Source: Pseudolactococcus sp041800635 (GTDB taxonomy: Bacteria > Bacillota > Bacilli > Lactobacillales > Streptococcaceae). Taken from it: DNA of 64,000 nucleotides. Under the pieces are notes generated by a model. It saw only the letters and a list, made by a program, of their open reading frames with translations, did no database searches and had not been told where the DNA came from. Positions 18,661 to 27,886 of the stretch are shown one piece after another (the first letter of the stretch is position 1; the number at the start of each line of letters is the position of its first letter). The position numbers were made by a program, and so were the translations under genes. The stretch lies in contig CP181259.1 in assembly GCA_047833645.1 (NCBI GenBank), forward strand, positions 1,736,001-1,800,000. Reading direction: 5' to 3'.

Positions 18661-20187
18661 ATGAAAAAATATATCTTTTTTAGAGTGTTACGAGCTCTCT
18701 TGTCCATCGTTATTGTGACAACGATTGTTTACGCACTCGTCTTTAGTTTAATTCCACGTCGTCAGATTTTTATATCAGATGAGCAATATGCGCGTGTTGC
18801 CGGTAAAGCAGACGCACGACGTGAGTATGAAAATACAGTCTTTGAGCGTCAAGGTTATATCGATTACTTGAACCAAAAAGGTTTGCTCAACAAAGTCGAA
18901 AAAATTGATCCTAATTATGACGGGACAGACAGCAAAGCCAATTTGCAAGCGGCTGAAAAATGGGCAAAATCTGCCAAAGGCGATTGGAAAATTGAGCAAC
19001 TGCCAATTTCTAAGAAGATTTATGCCACGCGTGAAATTCCCATTTGGCAACGTGTCGGGAAGTTTTATGCTAACCTGATTCAGATTGATCACCCTTGGAA
19101 AATCCAAGATAAGTCTAATCCTAATCTCAAGCGCTTTATCAAGTTCACTTGGGAAAAAGGTGGCGGTCCGGCTATCATCGGTTCAGGGACGGAACATAAA
19201 TATTTGTTGTATTTTGATGGCACCTTCCCATTCATTCATCAAAAATTTATCACCATTAATTTGGGACAATCTTACCCAACCTTCAGCGGTCGCTCAGTTG
19301 TGGATGTTTTAATGAGCGGTCAAGGTGAAACGGTAACACGTGAAATCACACTCGAAGACGGCAAGACGATGAATACCGCTATGAACATTCATACGGCAAC
19401 TTATCAAAGTCCTAAAAATCAAAGTGATCGGATGAAACGGATTTTCAAAGATGATTACACAAATGTGAAGAATGTGTATAAAGATCCGTCGATGATTGGT
19501 AACTCAGCTAGAATTTCAATTCTAGGAACAATTTTAGCCTATCTCATTTCAACCTTCCTTGCGGTTTATCTTAGCCGTCATGCTGGTGGTAAGATTGATC
19601 GCTTTGGTCTAATTTTCATCACAGCCTTGATTGCTTTACCAAGTTTGGCCATCATCTATACCGACAGATTCCTTGGCTCATTAGTTGGCTTGCCTGGTGC
19701 CTTCACGACACTCGGTGCCGGAAATCCTATGACTTACGTTATGCCAACACTGATTATTGCCTTGATATCCACACCACCATTGACCATGTGGACACGTCGT
19801 TACATGGTCGACCAACAGTCAGCTGACTATATTAAGTTTGCGCGTGCCAAAGGCTTGTCTGAAAAAGAAATTTCACGTAAGCACATCTTTAAAAATGCAG
19901 CCATCCCAGTTGTCAATGGGATTCCTGCAGCGATTGTCGCTTCCATCGCCAATGCGACGATGACCGAAACGATTTTCCTCATCCCAGGTCTTGGTAAAAT
20001 GTTACCAGACTCGATTGGTGCCAATAACAGTCCGATGGTTGTGGGGATTACCTTCATCTTGACGACACTAGCCGTCTTTGCCGTCTTGTTAGGGGATATC
20101 ATCATGCAAATCATCGATCCACGGATTCAATTTGCAACGAAATCGAAAGCAAAATCAAAAAATAAATTAGCGAAAGGAGAAAAGTAA
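18661..20187 (+). CDS. oppB: Oligopeptide ABC transporter permease (AmiC/OppB type)
   Basis: A 508-residue membrane permease, much longer than the roughly 310 residues of enterobacterial OppB. A large extracytoplasmic region (about residues 35-275) sits between helix 1 and the five-helix BPD_transp_1 core, the form found in streptococcal AmiC/OppB. The EAA loop is near FARAKGLSEKEISRKHIFKNA. Only a weak ribosome site precedes the ATG. It is followed at 1 bp by oppC. Confidence 0.93.
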   Translation: MKKYIFFRVLRALLSIVIVTTIVYALVFSLIPRRQIFISDEQYARVAGKADARREYENTVFERQGYIDYLNQKGLLNKVEKIDPNYDGTDSKANLQAAEKWAKSAKGDWKIEQLPISKKIYATREIPIWQRVGKFYANLIQIDHPWKIQDKSNPNLKRFIKFTWEKGGGPAIIGSGTEHKYLLYFDGTFPFIHQKFITINLGQSYPTFSGRSVVDVLMSGQGETVTREITLEDGKTMNTAMNIHTATYQSPKNQSDRMKRIFKDDYTNVKNVYKDPSMIGNSARISILGTILAYLISTFLAVYLSRHAGGKIDRFGLIFITALIALPSLAIIYTDRFLGSLVGLPGAFTTLGAGNPMTYVMPTLIIALISTPPLTMWTRRYMVDQQSADYIKFARAKGLSEKEISRKHIFKNAAIPVVNGIPAAIVASIANATMTETIFLIPGLGKMLPDSIGANNSPMVVGITFILTTLAVFAVLLGDIIMQIIDPRIQFATKSKAKSKNKLAKGEK

Positions 20188-20188
20188 G

Positions 20189-21109
20189 ATGTCAGATAAA
20201 GAATTATTTTCATTCGTCCCTGCTAAAGGCGACGAATCTGAAGTCATCAGTGCCCCCCTTTACTCTTATTGGAAGAGTGTGGGACGCAAATTCCTTTCTT
20301 CAAAACTCGCAATTGCCATGCTCGTTTTATTGATTGCTTTGCTCTTGATCAGTTTCTTCCAACCCATCTTTTCAGGATATACCGTCATTAATTCAGGTAA
20401 AATCGATGATTTTAGCCTGCGTTATAACTATCCCAACTTTAAAAATTGGTTCGGAACAGATGCCACAGGTCAATCCCTCTTTGATGCCGTATGGGCAGGT
20501 GCTAAGACGTCGATCTCAATCGCCATGCTTGCGACACTCATCTCAACGGTTATCGGTGTAATCGTAGGGGCTGTCTGGGGCTTGTCAAAATCAATCGATA
20601 AGTTCATGATTGAAGTCTATAACGTTGTCAATAACGTACCACAAGTCTTGGTTCTCCTCGTGCTATCTTATGCCTTTGGCTCAGGTTTCTGGAATTTGTT
20701 GTTTGCCATGTGTGTGACATCTTGGGTCAGCATTGCCTACAGCATTCGTGTCCAAGTCATCATGTATCGTGACCGTGAGTACAATATCGCCTCTCGCACA
20801 CTGGGCACAAAACCAGTGACCATGATCAACAAAAATATTTTGCCCTATTTGATCTCAGTTATCGTGACGATCATCAGTAACCAAATGCCAGTCTTTATCT
20901 CTTTGGAAGTCTTCCTAGGCTTCCTAGGCGTTGGTTTGCCATCTGATACACCGTCCCTCGGTCGGATTATCGCAGACTATACAGACAACATTACCAACCA
21001 TGCTTATCTCTTCTGGATTCCAGTCTTGATCCTTGGAATGGTAACTGTCTCACTTTATATCGTGGGCCAAACACTTGCTGATGCAAGTGACCCACGGACA
21101 CACCAGTAG
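20189..21109 (+). CDS. oppC: Oligopeptide ABC transporter permease (AmiD/OppC type)
   Basis: A 306-residue permease with an N-terminal helix (about residues 43-65) and a BPD_transp_1 domain carrying NWFGTDATGQSLFD and an EAA-type loop in REYNIASRTLGTKPVTMINKNILP. It pairs with OppB to form the channel. GAAAGGAG lies just before the start, inside the oppB tail. Confidence 0.95.
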   Translation: MSDKELFSFVPAKGDESEVISAPLYSYWKSVGRKFLSSKLAIAMLVLLIALLLISFFQPIFSGYTVINSGKIDDFSLRYNYPNFKNWFGTDATGQSLFDAVWAGAKTSISIAMLATLISTVIGVIVGAVWGLSKSIDKFMIEVYNVVNNVPQVLVLLVLSYAFGSGFWNLLFAMCVTSWVSIAYSIRVQVIMYRDREYNIASRTLGTKPVTMINKNILPYLISVIVTIISNQMPVFISLEVFLGFLGVGLPSDTPSLGRIIADYTDNITNHAYLFWIPVLILGMVTVSLYIVGQTLADASDPRTHQ

Positions 21110-21125
21110 AAAGGAAGCGTTTATT

Positions 21126-22184
21126 ATGTCAAATAAAAAAGTTATCCTTTCTGCAAAGGATATTAGTGTTGAATTCCAAGTCCGCAATCGCACTTTGCGT
21201 GCGATTCGCAATATTTCTGTTGATTTGCATGCCGGTGAAACCTTAGCCCTCGTAGGAGAATCAGGCTCTGGTAAATCAGTCTTCACGAAAGTATTTACGG
21301 GGATGTTAGAGACCAACGGGTCTGTTGCCACAGGAACAGTCACCTATGGTGACATGACCTTAACAGATTTGAAAACAAATGCCGAATGGGAAAAAATTCG
21401 GGGAGGTCAAATCTCGACTGTCTTTCAAGACCCCATGACATCACTCAATCCGATTAAAACAATCGGTAGCCAAATCTCTGAAACGGTCATCAAACACCAA
21501 GGTAAAACGCCTGAAGAAGCTAAGGCCATCGCCATTGACTTGATGAACCGTGTTGGGATTCCAGAAGCTGACAAACGCTACGATGAGTATCCCTTCCAAT
21601 ATTCTGGCGGGATGCGTCAACGGATCGTCATCGCGATTGCTTTATCGTCACGACCAAAAGTTTTGATCTGTGATGAACCAACAACAGCCCTTGATGTGAC
21701 CATTCAAGCACAAATCATCGCGCTATTGAAAGAGTTAAAAGAAGAGTACGGTTTTGCTATGATTTTCATCACCCATGATTTAGGTGTGGTGGCATCCATC
21801 GCGGATAAAGTTGCGGTGATGTATTCTGGTGAAATCATTGAGTACGGCACGGTAGAAGATATCTTCTATGACAGCCGTCACCCTTACACCTGGGCTTTGC
21901 TGTCTAGCTTGCCACAGCTTGCAACGACCGAAAAACTCTACTCGATTGCAGGCACACCACCTTCTCTTTATTCTGAGATTAAAGGGGATGCCTTTGCGCC
22001 GCGTAATCCAAAACCGATGGCGATTGACTTTGTCGAAAACCCACCGAAATTCCCAGTAAGTGACACACATTGGGCTAAAACATGGTTGCTAGATGAACGT
22101 GCACCAGAATTAAAGAAACCAGAAGGCATCCAAGATTTGCATGCCAAAATGGTTAAAATATATGCAAAAGAAGAGGGGGCTTAA
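21126..22184 (+). CDS. oppD: Oligopeptide ABC transporter ATPase (AmiE/OppD type)
   Basis: ATP-hydrolysing subunit of about 352 residues with Walker A GESGSGKSV, signature YSGGMRQR, Walker B VLICDEPTTALD and the C-terminal oligopeptide-transporter extension. The frame opens inside oppC, but AAAGGAAG before the ATG at 21126 marks the start. Cytoplasmic face of the transporter; forms a heterodimer with OppF. Confidence 0.95.
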   Translation: MSNKKVILSAKDISVEFQVRNRTLRAIRNISVDLHAGETLALVGESGSGKSVFTKVFTGMLETNGSVATGTVTYGDMTLTDLKTNAEWEKIRGGQISTVFQDPMTSLNPIKTIGSQISETVIKHQGKTPEEAKAIAIDLMNRVGIPEADKRYDEYPFQYSGGMRQRIVIAIALSSRPKVLICDEPTTALDVTIQAQIIALLKELKEEYGFAMIFITHDLGVVASIADKVAVMYSGEIIEYGTVEDIFYDSRHPYTWALLSSLPQLATTEKLYSIAGTPPSLYSEIKGDAFAPRNPKPMAIDFVENPPKFPVSDTHWAKTWLLDERAPELKKPEGIQDLHAKMVKIYAKEEGA

Positions 22185-22186
22185 GC

Positions 22187-23110
22187 ATGGCTGAAAAATT
22201 ATTAGAAATCAAAGACCTCTCGATTTCCTTTGGTGAAGGTAAGAATAAAAACGTTGCGGTTAAAAACGCTAATTTTGATATTTACAAAGGTGAGACTTTT
22301 GCGCTTGTAGGAGAGTCTGGCTCTGGTAAAACAACCATTGGTCGAGCGGTCATGGGCTTAAATAATATCGAAAATGGTGACATCATCTTTGACGGTAAGA
22401 AAATTAATACCAAATTATCTAACACAGAAAAAGAAGAACTGACCAAAGATATCCAAATGATTTTCCAAGATCCTGCAGCATCACTTAACGAGCGGGCAAC
22501 AGTGGACTACGTTATTTCAGAAGGCTTGTACAACTACCATATGTACAAGGATGAAGCAGATAGAAAAGCAAAAGTAGAAGCCATGCTAAAAGAAGTTGGC
22601 TTGTTACCTGAGCATTTGTCACGTTACCCACATGAGTTTTCAGGTGGTCAACGTCAACGTATCGGGATTGCACGTGCGCTCGTCATGGAACCGCGTTTGG
22701 TCATCGCAGATGAACCAATCTCAGCCCTTGATGTGTCGATTCGTGCGCAAGTCCTTAACCTCTTGCAACGCTTGCAAGAAGAAAAAGGCTTGACTTATCT
22801 CTTTGTAGCGCATGACTTGTCAGTCGTGCATTTCATCAGTGACCGCATTGCCGTGATCTATCATGGTGATATCGTGGAAATGGCTGAGACAGAGGAATTG
22901 TTTAACAATCCGATCCATCCATACACAAAATCACTCTTGTCAGCTGTGCCAATTCCTGATCCAGCACTTGAACGTCAGAAACAGCTCATCGTCTATGATG
23001 ATTCAATTCATAACTATGAGACTGACAAACCAAGTTTCCAAGAAATTAAACCAGGCCATTTTGTTTGGGCTAATACTGAGGAAGCTGAAAATTATAAAGC
23101 ACAACATTAA
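22187..23110 (+). CDS. oppF: Oligopeptide ABC transporter ATPase (AmiF/OppF type)
   Basis: A 307-residue ATPase, last gene of the locus, 2 bp after oppD. It has Walker A GESGSGKTT, signature FSGGQRQR, Walker B LVIADEPISALD and the H-loop AHDLSVV. Length equals streptococcal AmiF/OppF. The terminator follows directly. Confidence 0.95.
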   Translation: MAEKLLEIKDLSISFGEGKNKNVAVKNANFDIYKGETFALVGESGSGKTTIGRAVMGLNNIENGDIIFDGKKINTKLSNTEKEELTKDIQMIFQDPAASLNERATVDYVISEGLYNYHMYKDEADRKAKVEAMLKEVGLLPEHLSRYPHEFSGGQRQRIGIARALVMEPRLVIADEPISALDVSIRAQVLNLLQRLQEEKGLTYLFVAHDLSVVHFISDRIAVIYHGDIVEMAETEELFNNPIHPYTKSLLSAVPIPDPALERQKQLIVYDDSIHNYETDKPSFQEIKPGHFVWANTEEAENYKAQH

Positions 23111-23113
23111 AAT

Positions 23114-23140
23114 AAAAAAACGAGCCTAGGCTTGTTTTTT
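23114..23140 (+). terminator. opp locus terminator
   Basis: A-run, CGAGCC / GGCTTG stem with loop TA, T-run. Confidence 0.8.
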
Positions 23141-23208
23141 GTTTAATCAGGCAGTCTATACCACAGTTTGTGACTGTAAGATAATATATTCGTAACTAAT
23201 GATAGAAG

Positions 23209-23234
23209 ACGTGAGCGAAAGCTCGCGTTTTTTG
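23209..23234 (+). terminator. Second hairpin terminator before obgE
   Basis: CGTGAGC-GAAA-GCTCGCG followed by six T. It is followed directly by TATAAT, the likely obgE -10. Confidence 0.7.
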
Positions 23235-23285
23235 TTATAATAGAAAGTAACTATAGAGTAAAATACAGAAAATCAAGGTGACAAC

Positions 23286-24605
23286 ATGTCAATGTTTTTA
23301 GATACAGCACGAATTGAAGTGAAGGCCGGCAAAGGTGGCGATGGCGCCGTTTCTTTCCGTCGAGAAAAATACGTACCAGATGGTGGCCCTGCCGGTGGCG
23401 ATGGTGGCCGTGGTGGCGATGTGATCTTTGTCGTCGATGAAGGACTACGCACACTCATGGATTTCCGCTATAACCGCCATTTCAAGGCTAAACCAGGCGA
23501 AAAAGGTATGAATAAAGGCATGCACGGTCGCGGGTCAGAAGACTTGATCGTCAAAGTCCCACAAGGCACAACAGTCAAAGATTTTGAAACAGATAAGATT
23601 TTGGTCGATTTACTAGCACCGGGTCAAACCTTTACCGTGGCTCATGGTGGTCGCGGCGGTCGTGGGAATATTCGCTTCGCGACAGCTAGAAATCCTGCAC
23701 CTGAAATCGCTGAAAATGGTGAGCCGGGTGAAGAACGTACCTTGTTATTAGAACTTCGTGTTTTGGCAGATGTCGGCCTCGTAGGCTTCCCATCAGTTGG
23801 TAAATCAACGCTACTCAGTGTGATTTCAAACGCTCGTCCAAAAATTGGTGCTTATCACTTTACAACCCTAGTCCCTAATATTGGGATGGTACGTGTTGGT
23901 GATGGCGAGAGTTTCGTCGTTGCTGATATGCCTGGGTTGATCGAAGGTGCCAGCCAAGGGATTGGTCTAGGGACACAGTTCTTGCGTCATATCGAACGAA
24001 CACGTGTCTTACTGCACGTCATTGACATGAGTGGCATGGAAGGGCGCGAGCCTTACGATGATTATGTGGCTATCAATGATGAGTTGGAAGGTTATAACCT
24101 GCGTCTTATGGAGCGCCCACAAATTATTGTTGCCAATAAAATGGACATGCCTGACGCAGAAGAAAATCTGGCTGAATTTAAAGCAAAACTTTTTGCAAAT
24201 TATGAAGAGTTTGAAGATAAACCACAAGTCTTTCCAGTTTCTGGGATTTCACGTCAAGGGTTACAGAACTTACTTGAAGCAACAGCTGAATTATTAAGTG
24301 AAACACCTGAATTTCCATTATATGAAGATGCAGACTTTGCTGATGACAACAAAGAAGCTTACTATGGCTTTGATGAAGGTACGCGTGAGTATGAAATTAC
24401 GCGTGATGATGATGCGTCATGGATTTTATCTGGTGAGAAACTTGAGAAACTCTTTACCATGACGAACTTTGACCATGATGAGTCTGTCTTCAAATTTGCC
24501 CGTCAATTACGTGGTATGGGCATTGATGAAGATCTCCGTGGTCGTGGTGCCAAAGATGGCGATATTGTCAGAATTGGTAAATTCGAATTTGAATTTGTGG
24601 ATTAA
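23286..24605 (+). CDS. obgE: GTPase Obg (CgtA)
   Basis: Essential ribosome-associated GTPase of 439 residues. It has the glycine-rich Obg fold (KAGKGGDGAVSFRREKY, PAGGDGGRGGDV), then the G domain with G1 GFPSVGKSTL, G3 DMPGLIEGAS and G4 NKMD, and a C-terminal OCT domain typical of Gram-positives. AAGGTGA precedes the ATG. Acts in large-subunit assembly and stress signalling. Confidence 0.97.
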   Translation: MSMFLDTARIEVKAGKGGDGAVSFRREKYVPDGGPAGGDGGRGGDVIFVVDEGLRTLMDFRYNRHFKAKPGEKGMNKGMHGRGSEDLIVKVPQGTTVKDFETDKILVDLLAPGQTFTVAHGGRGGRGNIRFATARNPAPEIAENGEPGEERTLLLELRVLADVGLVGFPSVGKSTLLSVISNARPKIGAYHFTTLVPNIGMVRVGDGESFVVADMPGLIEGASQGIGLGTQFLRHIERTRVLLHVIDMSGMEGREPYDDYVAINDELEGYNLRLMERPQIIVANKMDMPDAEENLAEFKAKLFANYEEFEDKPQVFPVSGISRQGLQNLLEATAELLSETPEFPLYEDADFADDNKEAYYGFDEGTREYEITRDDDASWILSGEKLEKLFTMTNFDHDESVFKFARQLRGMGIDEDLRGRGAKDGDIVRIGKFEFEFVD

Positions 24606-24691
24606 TCAGATACATTTAAGTCTGAAAACCAAATCTGGTTTTGTGCTTGAAGGCGATTAAAACACTGATAGGGATGATTTGGAGGTAGTAA

Positions 24692-24868
24692 GTGGGATTT
24701 AAAATTATCGGAAATCGAGATGCAGAAGGCAATTTTATCGCCTCTGCGGATGCTTGGCCACCAGAAAAAATAGCTGAGCTATTTGATAAATACAATCCCA
24801 ATCGCAAGTTGCGGTTGGCGCGTGAAGCAGCAGAAAAAGAAGATAAGAAAGAAGACAAAGCCATTTGA
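24692..24868 (+). CDS. Small charged protein coupled to phoH
   Basis: A 58-codon gene starting at GTG with GGAGGTAG five bases upstream and ending in a 4-bp overlap (TTGA) with the phoH start. The product opens MGFKIIGNRDAEGNF, has a WPPEKIAELFDKYNPNRK block, and ends in a Lys/Glu-rich tail. I do not recognise a domain. The ribosome site, the coupling and codon use like its neighbours argue that it is real. Translation through this gene may be needed for phoH, whose own ribosome site is weak. Confidence 0.65.
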   Translation: MGFKIIGNRDAEGNFIASADAWPPEKIAELFDKYNPNRKLRLAREAAEKEDKKEDKAI

Positions 24869-25851
24869 ACTCTCTTGAAATCAAACTTAATCACCCTGAT
24901 GATGGGGCCAATCTTTTTGGCGCTCAGGAAAAACACTTAAAATATCTGGAAGAGGCAATCGGTGTCACCATCCATTTCCGCAGTGAAGTGGTTCAGGTGG
25001 TGTCGGAATCTGACGAAAAAAATGAACTAACTCGCTTAGTCTTACAAGCCTTACTTGTCTTGGTTGGGCGTGGTCAGACGGTGAATACACCCGATGTTGT
25101 CACAGCACTAACCATGGCACGAAACGGTGAAATCAACAAATTCATCGCCCTCTACGAAGAGGAAATTACCAAAGATAGTAATGGGAAACCGATTCGAGTT
25201 AAAACTCTAGGTCAAAAAATCTATGTTGAAGATATTTTGCATCATGATATTACCTTTGGCATTGGCCCAGCCGGAACGGGGAAAACCTATCTTGCCGTCG
25301 TATTAGCGACCACTGCCCTTCGTCGCGGTCAGGTCAAGCGCATTATCGTCACACGACCTGCCGTTGAAGCCGGTGAAAATCTAGGTTTCTTACCGGGTGA
25401 TTTACAGGAGAAAGTCGATCCATACTTGCGCCCAATCTACGATGCCTTGTACAATGTTCTTGGCAAAGTAACAGTGGAGCGTATGTTAGAGCGAGGGACG
25501 ATTGAAATCGCACCTCTCGCCTATATGCGAGGTCGTACCTTGGATGATGCTTTTGTCATTTTAGACGAGGCACAAAATACCACCACCATGCAGATGAAAA
25601 TGTTTCTAACACGACTTGGCTTCAACTCTAAAATGGTTATCAATGGTGATATTAGCCAGATTGACTTACCGAGACATGCCAAGTCGGGTTTGATTGATGC
25701 CAAGGATAAACTCGCTAAAATTAAGCAGGTGGCCTTTGTCTATTTCTCAGCAAAAGATGTGGTGAGACACCCTGTTGTAGCAGAAATTATTCGTGCTTAT
25801 GAAACCGATGATCAGGAACAAGTTCAAACGAAACGAGATGCGAATGAGTGA
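24865..25851 (+). CDS. phoH: PhoH-family ATPase
   Basis: A 328-residue PhoH-like P-loop ATPase with Walker A GPAGTGKTYLA near residue 137, Walker B FVILDEAQNTT and the sensor block MVINGDISQIDLP. The family is thought to act on RNA and is commonly next to ybeY, as here. The TTG start overlaps the stop of the 58-codon gene. The 3' end overlaps the next gene by 8 bp. Confidence 0.92.
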   Translation: MNSLEIKLNHPDDGANLFGAQEKHLKYLEEAIGVTIHFRSEVVQVVSESDEKNELTRLVLQALLVLVGRGQTVNTPDVVTALTMARNGEINKFIALYEEEITKDSNGKPIRVKTLGQKIYVEDILHHDITFGIGPAGTGKTYLAVVLATTALRRGQVKRIIVTRPAVEAGENLGFLPGDLQEKVDPYLRPIYDALYNVLGKVTVERMLERGTIEIAPLAYMRGRTLDDAFVILDEAQNTTTMQMKMFLTRLGFNSKMVINGDISQIDLPRHAKSGLIDAKDKLAKIKQVAFVYFSAKDVVRHPVVAEIIRAYETDDQEQVQTKRDANE

Positions 25852-26302
25852 TTGGCGGGAAAACCGAATTGAAGCAGCCCAGCAAGGCAAAAATCCGATG
25901 GTGATGGTAGAGTTACCATCTGGTTTTGCTTGCATTGGAGATACGCAATTTTTAGAGGGCTATTGTGTGCTTTTGCCCAAGCGGGAAGTATTCAGTTTAA
26001 ATGATTTGACCTTAGCAGAACGCAGTCAATTTCTGACGGATATGTCATTGATTGGGGATGCTTTGCTATCTGAAACAGATAGTTTGCGGATTAATTACGA
26101 TATTCTAGGGAATACAGATAACTATCTTCATGCCCATATTTTTCCGCGCTACCTCTCAGAAGCCCCTGATCGCTTGAAAAAGCCCGTTTGGCTTTACGAA
26201 GCGTATCATTGGTCTGATGAGACCTACGCTTATGACGAGCGCAAACATGGCGATCTACGTTCAAGGTTAACAACTTATTTGAAAGCCCACAAGCAACCAT
26301 AA
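25844..26302 (+). CDS. HIT-like hydrolase/phosphorylase family protein
   Basis: Cytosolic protein of about 152 residues with the HIT core NYLHAHIFPRY, so probably a nucleotide (for example diadenosine polyphosphate) hydrolase. It differs from the classical Hit protein encoded at 37,569-37,970. The ATG at 25,844 overlaps the phoH stop (ATGAGTGA); an ATG two codons earlier is possible. It sits between phoH and ybeY, so it is likely co-transcribed. Confidence 0.75.
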   Translation: MSDWRENRIEAAQQGKNPMVMVELPSGFACIGDTQFLEGYCVLLPKREVFSLNDLTLAERSQFLTDMSLIGDALLSETDSLRINYDILGNTDNYLHAHIFPRYLSEAPDRLKKPVWLYEAYHWSDETYAYDERKHGDLRSRLTTYLKAHKQP

Positions 26303-26359
26303 GTTTGCGAGTGCACCCGCTTGGACGGCGTAAAAACACAGAAGGGAGAGACGTTTAGC

Positions 26360-26851
26360 ATGTATATTGAGATGCAAGATAAAACAGGCCAAGTGTCTGA
26401 AGCATTGCAGCAGGATACGATTAAGTTGCTAAATTTTGCAGCAGATTTCATCCATCTGCCTGAAAATAAAGAAATGGCCATCACCTATGTCTTGAATGAT
26501 GAGATCCAGGAGATTAACCGAGAATATCGCGGTAAAGATGTACCGACGGATGTGGTCAGCTTAGAATACGAACCAGAAGATATCGCTTTTGGTGAAGACT
26601 TTGAAATGCCGGAAGAACTTCAGGCTGAGTTAGAAGACTTTGATAGTTTTATCGGGGAGCTTTATATCTCTATCGAAAAAGCGCAAGAACAGGCTGATAA
26701 TTACGGTCATCGTTATGAGCGTGAGCTGGGATTTTTGGCGGTACATGGCTTTCTCCATATCAACGGCTACGACCATATGGTTCCCGAGGATGAAAAAGTA
26801 ATGTTTGCCCTACAGGAAGAGATTTTGACTGCTTATGGCCTTACAAGATAA
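26360..26851 (+). CDS. ybeY: Endoribonuclease YbeY
   Basis: Metalloprotein of about 163 residues for 16S rRNA 3' maturation and ribosome quality control. The zinc motif is HGFLHINGYDH near the C-terminus. A TTG at 26,321 would extend it, but the ATG at 26,360 follows GGGAGAG and fits family length. Overlaps dgkA by 17 bp. Confidence 0.95.
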   Translation: MYIEMQDKTGQVSEALQQDTIKLLNFAADFIHLPENKEMAITYVLNDEIQEINREYRGKDVPTDVVSLEYEPEDIAFGEDFEMPEELQAELEDFDSFIGELYISIEKAQEQADNYGHRYERELGFLAVHGFLHINGYDHMVPEDEKVMFALQEEILTAYGLTR

Positions 26852-27236
26852 AAACACAGGAAAAAAATGGAAAAACCGAACGGTTTATGCCTCACTTGAG
26901 TTTGCCTTGACTGGGATTATCACTGCTTTTCGTGAAGAACGTAATTTGCGTAAACATGCAGTAAGTGCCAGTTTAGCCATCATTTTTGGGTTCATCTTCA
27001 GCATTTCAAGGATTGAATGGCTTTTCTTGCTTTTGGCGATATTTCTTGTGATTTTCGGTGAGATCATTAATTCAGCGATTGAAAATGTTGTCGATTTAGC
27101 TAGTGAATATCACTTTTCCATGCTAGCAAAAAATGCCAAAGATATGGCAGCGGGAGCGGTTTTATTCATCTCTCTTTATGCTGTGATCGTTGGCTTGTTG
27201 ATCTTTTTACCAAAAATTTGGGCGCTAATCTTTTAA
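26835..27236 (+). CDS. dgkA: Undecaprenol/diacylglycerol kinase
   Basis: A 133-residue membrane kinase with three helices and the signature GEIINSAIENVVDL. In Gram-positives the usual substrate is undecaprenol, for recycling the cell-wall lipid carrier. Overlaps ybeY. The usual next gene era is missing; comFC converges only 2 bp away. Confidence 0.93.
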   Translation: MALQDKNTGKKWKNRTVYASLEFALTGIITAFREERNLRKHAVSASLAIIFGFIFSISRIEWLFLLLAIFLVIFGEIINSAIENVVDLASEYHFSMLAKNAKDMAAGAVLFISLYAVIVGLLIFLPKIWALIF

Positions 27237-27238
27237 GG

Positions 27239-27886
27239 TTAGCGAAATAATGAAAAAGTAGAAACGTGGGCGCAGCCTGCGTTTTTTAATATGCTTGCAC
27301 CATTTTTAAGGGTCGTCCCTGTCGTGAAAATATCATCTACGAGAACCACGTGCTCAGGGATGGTAACATTTTTCTTGAGATGAAAAGGATTTTCAGAAGC
27401 TAAGCGCTCTGCACGATTTTTGTGAGATTGGTGCCGCGTTTCTTCTTTGGTCAGGAGTTCAAGATAAGGAAGTTTAGCGCTACTTAAAAATCCCGTGACT
27501 TGATTAAAGCCTCTACTTTGTAGTCGTTCAGGTGAAACTGGCACAGGCACGAGAGTTTGGCCTTTCAAACTGCTCGTAAGGACATGATCAAAGGCGCTTC
27601 TAAGTCTGAAATCACCTTGAAATTTATAGTTCTGAAAAAAGTTTTTTGCAAAATCATTATAGTGAAAAATGGCCTGATGTAAGATGGGGTCAGTGATGGC
27701 CTTACAGTCACGACAAATGTCATCACTATCAGGTTTATAACAAACTTGGCAGTGTCTATCTGAAATCACTTCAAATTTTACCCAACAGTCTGGGCAGACA
27801 GTTTCTCTTGGTTTTCGAGAGAGAAAAATATCAGAGAATTGAAAAAGTGGTGTCATCGTATTATGACAAAGTAGACAGGCGCTCAT
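27239..27886 (-). CDS. comFC: Late competence protein ComFC (phosphoribosyltransferase-like)
   Basis: A 215-residue protein with an N-terminal Cys4 zinc ribbon (CLLCHNTM, CPDCW, CQVCYK, CRDCK pairs) and a C-terminal PRTase domain with the loop VVLVDDIFTTGTTL. Needed with ComFA for DNA uptake in transformable Firmicutes. Its start overlaps the comFA stop (ATGA). Both domains look complete. Confidence 0.93.
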   Translation of the reverse strand: MSACLLCHNTMTPLFQFSDIFLSRKPRETVCPDCWVKFEVISDRHCQVCYKPDSDDICRDCKAITDPILHQAIFHYNDFAKNFFQNYKFQGDFRLRSAFDHVLTSSLKGQTLVPVPVSPERLQSRGFNQVTGFLSSAKLPYLELLTKEETRHQSHKNRAERLASENPFHLKKNVTIPEHVVLVDDIFTTGTTLKNGASILKNAGCAHVSTFSLFR

